A DNA stretch of 64,000 nucleotides from Streptomyces sp. FIT100 (GCF_024584805.1 NZ_CP075715.1:806001-870000); one strand, 5' to 3'; shown: positions 42,651 to 51,590, numbered from the stretch's first letter. Program-made: numbers and translations. Notes: generated by a model from the letters alone, not told the origin.

Positions 42651-43965
42651 AGAGCCCGTCGGGGTCCCATGTGGCGCGGAGGTCGTCGAGGCGTTGGAGG
42701 TTCTCGTCGCTCACGAAGCGGTAGGGGCGGTTGATCAGGTTTTCGTCGGCCAGCTGGATGCCGCTGGCATATGGCTCCCAGGCTTGCATGTGGTCGGTAA
42801 CCCAGTCCGTGTACTTCCGGTCGTCGGCTGGATCGGTCCAGGCCGCGTACAGCCCGTAGTACAGCTCGTCTTCCACCGAGTAGGCCATCGGCGGGCGTTC
42901 GGGCTGTCCCTCGTACCCTGCCCAGTTGTAGAGCACCATGTGTGAGGGCGCGGGGGGCCAGGTCTTCAGCATGGCCTCCAAGTTGGGCCAGAGGCCGTCG
43001 AAGGAGGCGTGGGTCCACATGTTGTCGGCCAGATAGCGCTTGGTCTCGTCGTAGTGCGGATCGGTGCCGAGCCGGCTCAGGGTGCCGGTGTCGGTCACCT
43101 CGTTGAGCCGTGTGGTGAGCACCTGAGCGCGTGCCGGGCAGGACTCGAAGACCGACAGCTGTTCTCTGGCCTCCTCCTCGGTGTCGGTGAAGGCGGTGGC
43201 GTTGAGGGAGATGAGCGGCTCGTCGTTCGCCATCGGGTCGCGGTTGCACATGAGGTTGATCTCTGTGGGTGTCCGGCTGCCGATCTCGTGCACGAAGCCG
43301 TAGATGTCCCGCGCGGCCGAGGCGGGCCAGAAGTAGCCGCTGTTCATCGTGATTCGCTTGCGCGGGTAGAGTTTGACGTGGAACCGGGTGACGACGGCGA
43401 AGAAGCCGGGACCGGCGCCTCGGGCAGCCCAGAGCAGGTCGGCGTTCTGTGTTTCGTCGGCATGGATCCGCTCGCCGTTCGCGGTGACCGCATCGATGCC
43501 GGTGACTGACATGCAGGCCGGTCCGTAGTCCCGCCCGGCCCAGGCGAATCCCCCCTGCAGCAGATAGCCGCCGATGGAGACGCCCGTGCAGTGACCCGTG
43601 GGGAAGAACAGCTCTTTCTCCGCCAGCATGGAGTTGAGCTCTGACCCTTTGATTCCGGGCTGGGCGGTGCCGGTCATCGCCTCCTTGTCGACGGTCACAC
43701 GGCGCAGATTGGAGAGGTCGATCAGCAGCGTGCCGTCGCGCAGGTGCGACCCGGACCAACTGTGGCCGCCTGAACGCACCGCGATCTGCAGGCCCTCCTC
43801 CCTGGCCAGCTTCACCGCTCCGACGACATCGTCCTCGTTGTTCGCCAGCACGATCACCTCGGGATAGCGGCCGGGGACCCCCGAGTGCCAGCAGGCGTCA
43901 CGGCGCAGGCTCTCGTAGCGGTAGTCGCCGCGCCGCAGCACCCTGCCCTCGATCTGGTTCGCCAT
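42595..43965 (-). CDS. FAD-binding oxidoreductase, bicovalent (berberine-bridge type)
   Basis: 456-residue flavo-oxidase. The FAD_binding_4 domain (about 35-205) has both covalent attachment residues, H68 in RSGGHSWSG and C126 in FPTGHCTGVSIGGY, as in bicovalent sugar/phenol oxidases. The BBE domain closes the C-terminus (YRFVSDENLQRLDDLRATWDP). There is no signal peptide. It is probably the third gene of a minus-strand operon with the DAPG-hydrolase-like enzyme and the arylsulfotransferase. Its 3' end faces an IS3 relic only 25 bases away. Confidence 0.92.
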   Translation of the reverse strand: MANQIEGRVLRRGDYRYESLRRDACWHSGVPGRYPEVIVLANNEDDVVGAVKLAREEGLQIAVRSGGHSWSGSHLRDGTLLIDLSNLRRVTVDKEAMTGTAQPGIKGSELNSMLAEKELFFPTGHCTGVSIGGYLLQGGFAWAGRDYGPACMSVTGIDAVTANGERIHADETQNADLLWAARGAGPGFFAVVTRFHVKLYPRKRITMNSGYFWPASAARDIYGFVHEIGSRTPTEINLMCNRDPMANDEPLISLNATAFTDTEEEAREQLSVFESCPARAQVLTTRLNEVTDTGTLSRLGTDPHYDETKRYLADNMWTHASFDGLWPNLEAMLKTWPPAPSHMVLYNWAGYEGQPERPPMAYSVEDELYYGLYAAWTDPADDRKYTDWVTDHMQAWEPYASGIQLADENLINRPYRFVSDENLQRLDDLRATWDPDGLFISWLGRPEPAANTRRSR

Positions 43966-44035
43966 GTCCGCTCCCTTCGCGAGTCACATCGGCATCATCT
44001 GTGCACGCATCCCAGGGCATAGGACGCCGGGCCCG

Positions 44036-44899
44036 TCACTCTTGTTCGCTGCGTTCGAATTCGTCGAAGATGTCGGGGAGGAACACGGCAAGATGGTTCA
44101 TCTCCTGCGAGCAGTGCACGACCATGGCGCGGGCCTGTGCTTCTCCCAGATTCCTCACCCCTTCGGCGACCCTTTCGAGTTCACCGGTCAGGGATACTCC
44201 CTCCCGGGGGGAGACGTGACTTCCGCCCATCCAGAACCGCGAACGCATCTCGGCGCCACCGTCCACCAGACGCACATGATGGACCAGATGTCCCCAGTCG
44301 AGTGGGACATCCGAGAACCCGACCCTCGCGCAGACCGCGGTCGCCTGCTGCGGATCGAGCCTGTCCTCGCTGAATCCCAGACTGCCGGGACGCACGAAAC
44401 GAATGGCGAGACGGCCGGGTACGTTGCCGACGTACTCATCCACGAACGATGTGCCGCCGATGTACCGCTCGCGATAACGAGCAACTTCTTCCTCCGCACC
44501 GCCGGACCACTCCGCGTACAGGTGGGCACGTGGATACCACAGTTTGTACCGCTGGGTCTCCGTGGCATGCCACCAGAACCACCAGTCCACCATGTCAGGG
44601 GACACTCGCGGCATATGGGTTGCTGTGGCAACGTGCATGGAGCCGTCGTCGAAGAGGCTGTATCCGTTCTCCAGATCCTGGTATCCGGCCCTGTCCAGTG
44701 TCCCCGCGCCGTCCAGGCCCAGACACAGCGGAGGCGCCTGCGGACCGAGAGAGATCGCCTCCTTGACGTGCTCCGGCAGCGGAGCCATCACAGGATTCCA
44801 GTACTTCGCATACCACTTGCCGTCGAGTTCGCCGGGACGCATTCCCAAATGGGTCTGGCGTGTGGGATCGGGACGCGGCTCCGCAGTGGAATCGGTCAT
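44036..44899 (-). CDS. DAPG/phloretin hydrolase (PhlG-like) family protein
   Basis: 287 residues resembling PhlG, the zinc hydrolase that splits a carbon-carbon bond in 2,4-diacetylphloroglucinol. The hallmark DMVDWWFWWHATETQRYKLW (103-122) is present. Likely metal ligands are H111, E155 in VDEYVG and the later HHVR and EMNHL histidines. The natural substrate could be any acyl-phloroglucinol or flavonoid-derived compound. The ATG at 44899 has GAGG 5-6 bases upstream; an ATG at 44911 overlaps the upstream stop (ATGA) and is an alternative. Confidence 0.8.
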   Translation of the reverse strand: MTDSTAEPRPDPTRQTHLGMRPGELDGKWYAKYWNPVMAPLPEHVKEAISLGPQAPPLCLGLDGAGTLDRAGYQDLENGYSLFDDGSMHVATATHMPRVSPDMVDWWFWWHATETQRYKLWYPRAHLYAEWSGGAEEEVARYRERYIGGTSFVDEYVGNVPGRLAIRFVRPGSLGFSEDRLDPQQATAVCARVGFSDVPLDWGHLVHHVRLVDGGAEMRSRFWMGGSHVSPREGVSLTGELERVAEGVRNLGEAQARAMVVHCSQEMNHLAVFLPDIFDEFERSEQE

Positions 44900-44907
44900 G
44901 CCGGCCC

Positions 44908-46587
44908 TCATGGGGAAAGGGTCACCACCTCGGAGGACTTGAGGACCCGCCCCTCTTCGTCCAACGCCTTGACCTGGAAGTACGGCCCTGGGGCGTCCGT
45001 CGGGACCGCCGTCTCGAAACCGGTCCGCTTGGCGTGCCGCACGACCACCGACAGGGAATCGGGGTCCGGTCCGGCGAGCACCCGCCATGCTCTGGTCTGC
45101 GTCGAACCGTTCCAGGAGGCGTATACGACGCTCTCACCGCCGTCGGACTTCACCGCAGCCCGCGGCGGATAGTAGGGCTTGCCTACCCACGTGTTCCGGA
45201 AGGCCCGGTACGAGATGTTCGAGCCCGGCATCTGCGCGTCGTACAGCAGGTTCTCCGAGCCGTCGCCCGCCGTGTTCCCCGCGTTGGCGTATTCCGAGTA
45301 GTACGAGTTCTGGCCCCATCCGATGAACTTGTTGCCGTTGTCCAGGGCCTGGGTGTTTCCCTGAGACGCGGAGAACAGCGGTGGCCGGTGGTAGTAGGTC
45401 CGCACGGCGCTCGCGCGGCGCTCGTCGAAGTCCAGATCCAGGACCAGGCCGTGCGACTCCTGTTCCGGAGTACCGTCCGGCTGGTCGCAGCAGCCGTCGT
45501 CGAACATGCTGATCGTGCCCTTCGGCCCGAACCGCGCGTCGTGCTGCCAGTAGAAATCCGCGTCGGGGCCAAAGGTGAAGTCGCTGTCCTTGCCGCCGAG
45601 CTGCCACTTGATCTTTCCGGTCTTCCTGGAGATGTCGTAGATCGCCCAGAAGTTGCGGAGCGAGATCAACAGCTCCCCTCTGGGCCCCTCATCGAGCGAG
45701 TTCAGGTGGTAGGCGTCCCACACCCCGCCCGACGACGCGGCGTCGGAGGCCGGCACCTCGGAATCGGCGGGGTCCAGGTGGTCCAGCAGGTCCCAGGAGA
45801 AGACGAGCCTGCCCGTCTCCAGGTCGACCTCCTGGATCTCGCTGTCCAGGATGGCCCCGTCCTCAGGGCCTCCGTAGGGCCTGAGGTCCATAGGGACCGG
45901 CTTGGTCGCGATGAACAGCGCGGTCCCCCTGCGGGTCAGCAGGAACTCGTGCTCGTCCGGATAAAAGCCGTGATGCGCGAAGACCGTCTTGAGGAGGCGG
46001 TAGTGATTGTCGTAGATGTAGTAGCACCCGCCCGGCTCGGGAGCGCCACCCGGCAGGTTCGTGTAGGTGGGCGGAATGGCGATGGATCCCTGCCACCAGG
46101 TCAGCACCGGCTTCGCCTTCCCGGTCCTTGGATGGTGATACGTCTGAACCTTGAAGTCCGCGTTCTGGAGGTCGGGGGAGGACAGCGGGCGGAACCAGAC
46201 CGGATCGCCGGAGTTGTCGGAGATCAGTGCCCCCGTCTGGCCGTACACCGCGGTACCGATGGCATAGGGGCCGACGAAGATCTTGCCGGGGGCCGTCCCG
46301 GGCTCGTGCGCAGTCACCGTGACCCGCTGGGGGTGAAGGCCCGGCTCGGAGACGAAGCTCCACACGTCGCTGCCCGAGGTGATCGGCGGCGGGGTGGTCG
46401 CGCTGCCGGTCGGGGGAGCGGGCTCCGTCGCACACAGGTGCGGCCGGTTCGGTGGTGAACTCTCGGCGGCACCGGCGGCAGCGGGCGGGCAGCCCGCAAA
46501 GGTGAACACCGCGACAAGCGCGCAGACGCCTGCCGTGCGGCTCAGACCCCGTCTCGCATGGCGGGCCCCCGGTTGTCGCACCGTCAT
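44908..46587 (-). CDS. Secreted arylsulfotransferase (ASST) family protein
   Basis: 559-residue exported beta-propeller protein of the Arylsulfotransferase_2 group, which moves sulfate between phenolic esters and phenols. The signal segment GVCALVAVFTFAGC suggests a lipoprotein or cleaved export signal. Family landmarks: YYIYDNHYRLLKTV, DEHEFLLT, DAYHLNSLDE and YWQHDARFGPKGTISMFDDG, where the histidines are the usual catalytic candidates. It is the first gene of the operon leading into the PhlG-like enzyme and FAD oxidase. Confidence 0.85.
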   Translation of the reverse strand: MTVRQPGARHARRGLSRTAGVCALVAVFTFAGCPPAAAGAAESSPPNRPHLCATEPAPPTGSATTPPPITSGSDVWSFVSEPGLHPQRVTVTAHEPGTAPGKIFVGPYAIGTAVYGQTGALISDNSGDPVWFRPLSSPDLQNADFKVQTYHHPRTGKAKPVLTWWQGSIAIPPTYTNLPGGAPEPGGCYYIYDNHYRLLKTVFAHHGFYPDEHEFLLTRRGTALFIATKPVPMDLRPYGGPEDGAILDSEIQEVDLETGRLVFSWDLLDHLDPADSEVPASDAASSGGVWDAYHLNSLDEGPRGELLISLRNFWAIYDISRKTGKIKWQLGGKDSDFTFGPDADFYWQHDARFGPKGTISMFDDGCCDQPDGTPEQESHGLVLDLDFDERRASAVRTYYHRPPLFSASQGNTQALDNGNKFIGWGQNSYYSEYANAGNTAGDGSENLLYDAQMPGSNISYRAFRNTWVGKPYYPPRAAVKSDGGESVVYASWNGSTQTRAWRVLAGPDPDSLSVVVRHAKRTGFETAVPTDAPGPYFQVKALDEEGRVLKSSEVVTLSP

Positions 46588-47166
46588 GTCCCGGCTCCTT
46601 ACAGCCCTTACACCGCAGTCGGAATCGCTTGGGTTGCTGTCCCACTGGCGAAGTTAGGCTCCACCGCCGGCTTCCGCCTGTTGCAGGCCAGTGCGATGGG
46701 CCATTCGGCCGCCGTGGGGGCGCCACACGCCGGGCGGGGGTGGAACGCGTCATGTGCTTCTGCACCGGGAAGGAGCACCAGCGCTTCCAGCACCGGTGCC
46801 CGATCGTCGAGGGGATGCTGGTCGTGGACGGCATTCTGCCGCGCGAGTAAGGGTTTCCGGTCATCGACATGATCGCGCCACGAGGACACCGGAGGTCCGG
46901 CGGGCACACCACGGGGTCCGACACTCCCCGTGCGTGCCGGCACCGGGGCCCAACAGCCCCCTGGTCCGCCCCGGTCGGCCCTGTCCGCGGTGGCCCTCGA
47001 CGGCAACACTCGGAGCTGCCAGGCAGCCACAGCGGTACGGAACGGTCGGAGGCACCGGATGTCGCCACGGTCAGCACGCCGTGACCGGCATGCGATGCGA
47101 CTGCCCCAGCCGCCGGCCGAGCGTCGGACTTGCGGTGCCGGAGCCCGCCGAGTGCGGCAGGAGCGA
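46588..47166. other. Gap between arylsulfotransferase and OsmC genes with a possible small coding remnant
   Basis: These 579 bases have no clear full gene. One plus-strand stretch, GTG 46740 to stop 46850 (36 codons), has strongly GC-biased third positions and a natural composition (FCTGKEHQRFQHRCPIVEG). I do not recognise it; it may be the end of a lost gene or a small ORF. A dyad GGGCCATTCGGCC lies near 46695. The remainder looks non-coding. Confidence 0.4.
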
Positions 47167-48663
47167 GTGATTCGGATGGTGACACCAGTGTCCGAGAAGC
47201 AGTCGATTACACAGGCGGAAACCGTGCACACGGGGTGTGGCCGCACGGTCAGCGTCTCCAGATTCGTGCCCGCAGGACTGCCCGCCGCGATGGGGCGCGT
47301 GGTCCTCGATACCGTGTGCGAGCCGTTTGACAGAGATGAGGTCTGGGCCTCGCTGACCCCTGAAGAGGCCAGGCGCATCGCCGCACTTCTGCTGTTCCAG
47401 GCCGAAGCGGTCGAACCCATTCCGCCGGGCCGAGCGGGACATGCGGAGGTCGTTCCCATCTCCGGCGATGCCTATGAAGTCACCGTACGAGGACATGTAC
47501 TGACGGTTGACCAGCCCATTGGGGACGGTGGCCATGACACGGCGCCCACACCGGTGGAACTGTTTGTGGCCGCAATGACGTCGTGTGTCGCCCACTACGC
47601 CGGGCGGTTCCTCGACCGCCACGGCATCGCGCGTAAGGGTCTCCACGTCACGGCCGACCACACGATGGCTTCGGAACGCCCTGCGCGCGTGGCCTCACTG
47701 AGCATCCTGGTCGACGTCCCCGAGTTGCCACCGTCCCGTGCCTCCGCGATGCAGGCGGTGATCTCGCACTGCACCGTCAAGAACACGCTCGAAGTCCCAC
47801 CCGAGATCACCATCACGCTGAGGGGACCGGGATCCGGAGTCGCGCGGCTGCCGGGCAGGAGTCGAGGGTCCACCTCTCGCTGTGACCCCCTCGCGCTCAC
47901 GCGCCCTCACGCCCTGCCGAGGTGGTCGATCACATCGGTCACGTCGTCGATGTCCTTGATCTGTGCGAGGAGACGGGGGACATCGGCCTCTGCCATCCGT
48001 CCGCTGAGGTCGACCACGCCGTTGCGTACGGCAACCTCCACGGTGCTCCGGGCGGCCGGGAAGAGTTTCGCGAGGATCCTGGACTCGATCTCCTCGCGGA
48101 TGTCGTCGTCATCACGTATCAGGGCGTTGAGCAGGGCGTTCCTGTGCACTACACCGACGAGACGCCCGTCGTGGTCCGTCACCGGCAAACGCTTGAGACG
48201 GGACAGGGCGACCAGCCAGGCCGCTTCGGCGACCGTCTGGCCGGGGTATACCGTGACGGCCGGGGTGGTCATCAGCTCCTCCGCGGTCTCGCCGCGTGCC
48301 TTGTCGTGCAGCCGCCGTTCCCTCAACCGGCCGAGCGGACCCGGTCGGTGCTCCGTCGCCTCCACGGCGGCCTTGGCCAGCAGATCGGACTCCGACACCA
48401 CACCCAGCACACGGTCCTCGGCGTCGACGACCGGCAGCGCTCCGACGTGCTCGCGGGTCAGGCTCCGCGCGATGTCCATGAACGGCACGTCCGCGCGCAC
48501 CGATGGGGCGGGTACGTCCATGACCTCACGGACCAGCAAGGGCTCGGGTTCACCCCCCGCCGCAGCGGCCTCGTCCGCTCGCTCGGCGGGCGCCGGCCCG
48601 GTGGCCGCAGGTCGGCGGGCGGCAGCCTCTTTCGCGGACACCGAGGCCACGGCGCCGGCATAG
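47167..48663 (+). CDS. OsmC-family protein whose reading frame runs on antisense to the next gene
   Basis: Residues 1-85 form a short helical N-terminal segment and about 85-220 an OsmC domain (APTPVELFVAAMTSCVAHYA with the reactive cysteine, later AVISHCTVKNTL with the second cysteine). OsmC proteins reduce organic peroxides. The domain should end near 47825, but no stop follows: the frame stays open for 840 bases, antisense to the CBS-BON gene, giving 498 residues. A one-base shift would meet TGA right after the ITL residues. The C-terminal 270 residues are serine/arginine-rich shadow translation. Start GTG 47167 (AGGAG upstream) or ATG 47176. Confidence 0.6.
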   Translation: MIRMVTPVSEKQSITQAETVHTGCGRTVSVSRFVPAGLPAAMGRVVLDTVCEPFDRDEVWASLTPEEARRIAALLLFQAEAVEPIPPGRAGHAEVVPISGDAYEVTVRGHVLTVDQPIGDGGHDTAPTPVELFVAAMTSCVAHYAGRFLDRHGIARKGLHVTADHTMASERPARVASLSILVDVPELPPSRASAMQAVISHCTVKNTLEVPPEITITLRGPGSGVARLPGRSRGSTSRCDPLALTRPHALPRWSITSVTSSMSLICARRRGTSASAIRPLRSTTPLRTATSTVLRAAGKSFARILDSISSRMSSSSRIRALSRAFLCTTPTRRPSWSVTGKRLRRDRATSQAASATVWPGYTVTAGVVISSSAVSPRALSCSRRSLNRPSGPGRCSVASTAALASRSDSDTTPSTRSSASTTGSAPTCSRVRLRAMSMNGTSARTDGAGTSMTSRTSKGSGSPPAAAASSARSAGAGPVAAGRRAAASFADTEATAPA

Positions 48664-48770
48664 CGCAGCAGCAGGTCCTCGCGCCGGGGCTCGTCGGGCG
48701 GCGCCGGCGTCCCGTCCGGGGCCACCCGGCGGGCTTCGGCTCCCGTCGAGGACATCTCACGCTCAGTCAT
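47907..48770 (-). CDS. CBS-domain pair with C-terminal BON domain
   Basis: 287 residues: an Ala/Pro-rich N-terminal 75 residues, two CBS motifs (about 80-135, VGALPVVDAEDRVLGVVSESDLLAKA; about 165-220, LKRLPVTDHDGRLVGVVHRNALLNAL) and a BON domain (about 225-285, VRNGVVDLSGRMAE). CBS pairs bind adenylates. Similar proteins belong to actinobacterial hypoxia/dormancy regulons. The ATG at 48770 has GAGGAG upstream. It sits between the OsmC and universal stress genes. Confidence 0.92.
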   Translation of the reverse strand: MTEREMSSTGAEARRVAPDGTPAPPDEPRREDLLLRYAGAVASVSAKEAAARRPAATGPAPAERADEAAAAGGEPEPLLVREVMDVPAPSVRADVPFMDIARSLTREHVGALPVVDAEDRVLGVVSESDLLAKAAVEATEHRPGPLGRLRERRLHDKARGETAEELMTTPAVTVYPGQTVAEAAWLVALSRLKRLPVTDHDGRLVGVVHRNALLNALIRDDDDIREEIESRILAKLFPAARSTVEVAVRNGVVDLSGRMAEADVPRLLAQIKDIDDVTDVIDHLGRA

Positions 48771-48833
48771 GGTCGGCTCCTCAACGCACTCCGGCCGAGG
48801 CGGCCCTCACCTCTCAGTGTCCCGCGGCCAGGG

Positions 48834-49709
48834 TCAGCCGTCCTCGTGGACCGAGGGGGGCACGACGACCACGGGGCTCACGGCCCTGTGCAGCAGACCG
48901 TGCGGAACGGAGCCGAGCCGCATGCCCGTGAAGCCGTCCCGGCCACGACGGCCGACGACCACGGCGAGGGCATGCGCGGCGGCCTCGGCCAGCACCTCGA
49001 CCGGATGTCCCCGCAGCACCGCGTGGTTCAGCGGCACGTCCTGGTGGGCGGAGGACCGTCCCGCGGTCGCTTCGAGCAACCGCACGTGGCACGCCTCGAC
49101 GGCGGCCTGCTCGTCGATGAATCCCAGCGCAGGACGCTGCCAGGCCCACACCGCCCGCACCAAGGCCCCTCGCGAGGCAGCGTCTTCCAGGGCATGGTCC
49201 AGGGCTGCGTCGGCCGACGGGCTGCCGTCCACCCCGACCACGAGGCAGGGAGGCTCCTCCACCGTGTGCTCTGCTTCCGGTACCACGACCACCGGGCATG
49301 CGGCGTTCGCGGTGACGGGGACCACCGTGGAAGCCGCGCTGAGCACCTCCGCCAGCCGGCCCAGCCGACGCGATCCCAGGACCACCAGTCCCGCGTGCGC
49401 GGACTGACGTACCAGCGCATGTGCCGGATTGGCGTCCGTGATGAACGTCGTCACCTCAAGACGCGGCTGACGCTCATGGGCACGAACCATGGCCTTGTCG
49501 AGCGCCTCGTCCCCAAGCTCCCGCAGGGCCCTGTGATGAGCGGTCTCCTCCACGCCGCGCACGCGATGGGCCACGGGCAGCACCGCGTGGACCAACTGCA
49601 GCGGCACCCCGCGGCGGGCGGCTTCATCGGTCGCCCAGGCCAGTGCTGCATCCTGGTCCACGGTGTCGACGCCGAAGACGACCGGGAGTACCTCGCTGGC
49701 AGATGTCAT
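48834..49709 (-). CDS. Universal stress protein, tandem UspA domains (copy 1)
   Basis: 291 residues with two Usp folds (about 8-145 and 155-290). The second has an intact ATP-binding signature G-x2-G-x9-GS (GRRGRDGFTGMRLGS); the first is degenerate (GSRRLGRLAEVLSAAS). Such tandem Usps are dormancy/hypoxia markers in actinobacteria. The ATG at 49709 follows GGAGGAG. It is divergent from hsp20 with two copies of a shared box in between. Confidence 0.93.
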   Translation of the reverse strand: MTSASEVLPVVFGVDTVDQDAALAWATDEAARRGVPLQLVHAVLPVAHRVRGVEETAHHRALRELGDEALDKAMVRAHERQPRLEVTTFITDANPAHALVRQSAHAGLVVLGSRRLGRLAEVLSAASTVVPVTANAACPVVVVPEAEHTVEEPPCLVVGVDGSPSADAALDHALEDAASRGALVRAVWAWQRPALGFIDEQAAVEACHVRLLEATAGRSSAHQDVPLNHAVLRGHPVEVLAEAAAHALAVVVGRRGRDGFTGMRLGSVPHGLLHRAVSPVVVVPPSVHEDG

Positions 49710-49800
49710 GGCTCCTCCACCGGTCTGCGTTCCGGGTGGCGACAGCTCGGCAGCCGCCGTCTCACACCAGCACGCTACGCAGGGGACGGCCGACACGGCA

Positions 49801-49866
49801 GGACCGAGTGGGCCCGTTCCTGGAGCCGTTCGTCCGTGAACCACGGAACTGGGGACGTTCGGACCC
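49801..49866. promoter_or_regulatory. Two DevR/OsdR-like boxes between usp copy 1 and hsp20
   Basis: GGACCGAGTGGGCCC (49801-49815) lies 92 bases upstream of usp copy 1, and GGGACGTTCGGACCC (49852-49866) lies 85 bases upstream of hsp20. Related 15-mers occur before two further cluster genes. The pattern GGGAC-N5-GRCCC recalls the GGGAC-N4-GTCCC core of mycobacterial DosR sites; binding is inference. Confidence 0.5.
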
Positions 49867-49951
49867 CGATACTGCCTCTTCGGCCCGCGCGAACGTGAAC
49901 CCGGCGCGGTGGACTGGACGTGTTGTCACCGCGATACCGAGGAGCCGGGTC

Positions 49952-50374
49952 ATGGCCGTACTCGCACGCAAGCAGAAGTTCCCGTTCCCCGACCTGCCCG
50001 ACTGGTTCGAGGCCTTTCCCACTCGATTCACCATGCCGGCCATGGCAGATCTGTACACCATGAGGATCGAGGAATACACCGAGGAGGGCCGGTACCTCGT
50101 CCGTGCCGAAATCCCCGGCATCGACGTCAAGGATCTCGACGTCACCGTCGATGACGGCCTCCTCACCATCACGGCCGAGCGCACCGAGCGCGAGGTCGAC
50201 AAGCACCGCAGCGAGATCCGGTACGGATCTCTCACCCGCAGCGTTCCCCTGCCCAAGAGCGCGGACGAGAAGGACGTACGCGCCGAGTACGCCGACGGCA
50301 TGCTCACCGTCAGCGTGGGCCTCGGCGAAGCGAAGCCGGAGCCGAAACACATCGAGATCAAGCACACCACGTGA
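49952..50374 (+). CDS. Hsp20/alpha-crystallin small heat shock protein
   Basis: 140-residue ATP-independent chaperone. The alpha-crystallin domain (about 40-135) is complete: YLVRAEIPGIDVKDLDVTVDDGLLTI, the RSEIRYGSLTRSVPLP strand and the closing YADGMLTVSVGL. The ATG at 49952 has GAGGAG about 8 bases upstream. Actinobacterial homologues such as HspX are strongly induced by hypoxia. It is followed by a hairpin and then usp copy 2. Confidence 0.95.
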   Translation: MAVLARKQKFPFPDLPDWFEAFPTRFTMPAMADLYTMRIEEYTEEGRYLVRAEIPGIDVKDLDVTVDDGLLTITAERTEREVDKHRSEIRYGSLTRSVPLPKSADEKDVRAEYADGMLTVSVGLGEAKPEPKHIEIKHTT

Positions 50375-50387
50375 CACCGCCCTCGGA

Positions 50388-50422
50388 CGCCTGGGCGGAC
50401 TTCCGCGCACACCGCCCAGGCG
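50388..50422 (+). terminator. Hairpin terminator after hsp20
   Basis: A perfect 11-bp stem (CGCCTGGGCGG 50388-50398 with 50412-50422) and 13-base loop begin 13 bases after the hsp20 stop. It may reduce read-through into usp copy 2, which lacks a strong box of its own. Confidence 0.65.
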
Positions 50423-50510
50423 CCACGGGCAGCGCGCCGCTGCCGCCTGCCCGGGGTCACCGGCGAACACCGCCTCGGCCGGCGCACTCGCTCCGAAGGA
50501 GATCCGCACC

Positions 50511-51392
50511 ATGATCCGTCATCTGACCGTCGGCGTGGACGGCTCGCCCGAAAGCCGCTGGGCGGCGGCGTGGGCCGCCGACGAAGCCGTGCTGCACAGC
50601 CTGCCGTTGCGCCTCGTCTACGCCGAGGACTGGCCCGTATCCGTCACGACGCCGGTGAGCGGCCCCGAGTCCCGGCAGCGCTGGTCCGATCAGATGCTCA
50701 CCGAAACCGCCGACAAACTGCGGGAACGCCGTCCCGGGCTGGAGATCTCCACCCGGCGGATCTCCGCGCGGCCCGCCGCGGCTCTGTCCGCCGAGGCGGG
50801 CGAGGCGGACATGCTCGTGCTCGGATCGCGCGGGCTCAGCCGTATCGCGGGGTTCCTCATCGGCTCGGTCGGCATGGCCACCATCAGCGCCACCGAGCAG
50901 CCTGTCGTCCTCGTACGGGCGCCAGAGCATCCGAGCGACGAGCCGCCGCCTGTCCGGACCGGCCCGTACCGCGACCTGGTCGTCGGGGTCGATGTCGACC
51001 AGCCCTGCGACGCGCCCCTGGGCTTCGCCTTCGACGAGGCCGCACGGCGCGGGTGTGCGCTGCGCGCCGTGTACGGCTGGTCGCTTCCCCTGGTGCTCAA
51101 CCAGGATCCCCTGCCCGACCACGGCGTCCGTCGGGAAGTTGCCGCGGAAGCCGACCGTGCGCTCGCCGACCTGCTGATGCCCTGGCGTCAGAAGTTCCCG
51201 TCGGTGGACGTCGTCGAGCAGGCGCTCGTGGGCTCGCGTGGAGAGCAGTTGATCCACTGCGCAGCCGGCGCGGATCTCGTGGTCGTCGGCCGGCGCATCC
51301 GCAGATCCCCCCTGGGAGCGCATATCGGCCCCATTGCGCACGCGGTGATCCACCACTCCCCCGCCCCCGTCGCCGTCGTCGCCCACGACTGA
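50511..51392 (+). CDS. Universal stress protein, tandem UspA domains (copy 2)
   Basis: 293 residues, two Usp domains (about 1-140 and 150-293). Domain 1 has the full ATP signature GSRGLSRIAGFLIGS; domain 2 has GRRIRRSPLGAHIGP, losing one glycine and the final serine. About 60 percent of residues agree by eye with copy 3 at 55.3 kb. The ATG at 50511 follows GAAGGAG. It belongs to the plus-strand run hsp20-usp-cNMP-DUF1876. Confidence 0.93.
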   Translation: MIRHLTVGVDGSPESRWAAAWAADEAVLHSLPLRLVYAEDWPVSVTTPVSGPESRQRWSDQMLTETADKLRERRPGLEISTRRISARPAAALSAEAGEADMLVLGSRGLSRIAGFLIGSVGMATISATEQPVVLVRAPEHPSDEPPPVRTGPYRDLVVGVDVDQPCDAPLGFAFDEAARRGCALRAVYGWSLPLVLNQDPLPDHGVRREVAAEADRALADLLMPWRQKFPSVDVVEQALVGSRGEQLIHCAAGADLVVVGRRIRRSPLGAHIGPIAHAVIHHSPAPVAVVAHD

Positions 51393-51466
51393 CCGCCGTG
51401 CCCGACGAGGGGCCCACGCGGCATGGCCCCACCTGAAGCGGGCCGAGGCCGCATGGCCACACGGCT

Positions 51467-51481
51467 GGGACCTGTTGGCCC
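51467..51481 (+). promoter_or_regulatory. DevR/OsdR-like box upstream of the cNMP-domain gene
   Basis: GGGACCTGTTGGCCC, 109 bases before the start at 51591; it fits the same GGGAC-N5-GGCCC pattern as the box at 55169-55183. Confidence 0.5.
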
Positions 51482-51590
51482 ACGTGCGCGGCGTGCCGTC
51501 GGAGCAGCCTGGAGGCATGGCCTCGGTCTGCACCCGCGGCCGCACCCGCACCCGCACCGACCGCCGGGCCCAGAACCCGGGAGGAAACCG

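Noticed and set aside
44021..44034. AGGACGCCGGGCCC as a further DevR/OsdR-like box
   Set aside because: Spacer and arms differ from the other boxes, and it sits at the very end of the PhlG-like gene within an operon, so chance is more likely.
46691..47170. 159-codon plus frame in the gap before OsmC
   Set aside because: The translation is Arg/Pro/His-rich, lacks codon bias and has no ribosome site; only the 36-codon stretch in another frame looked natural.
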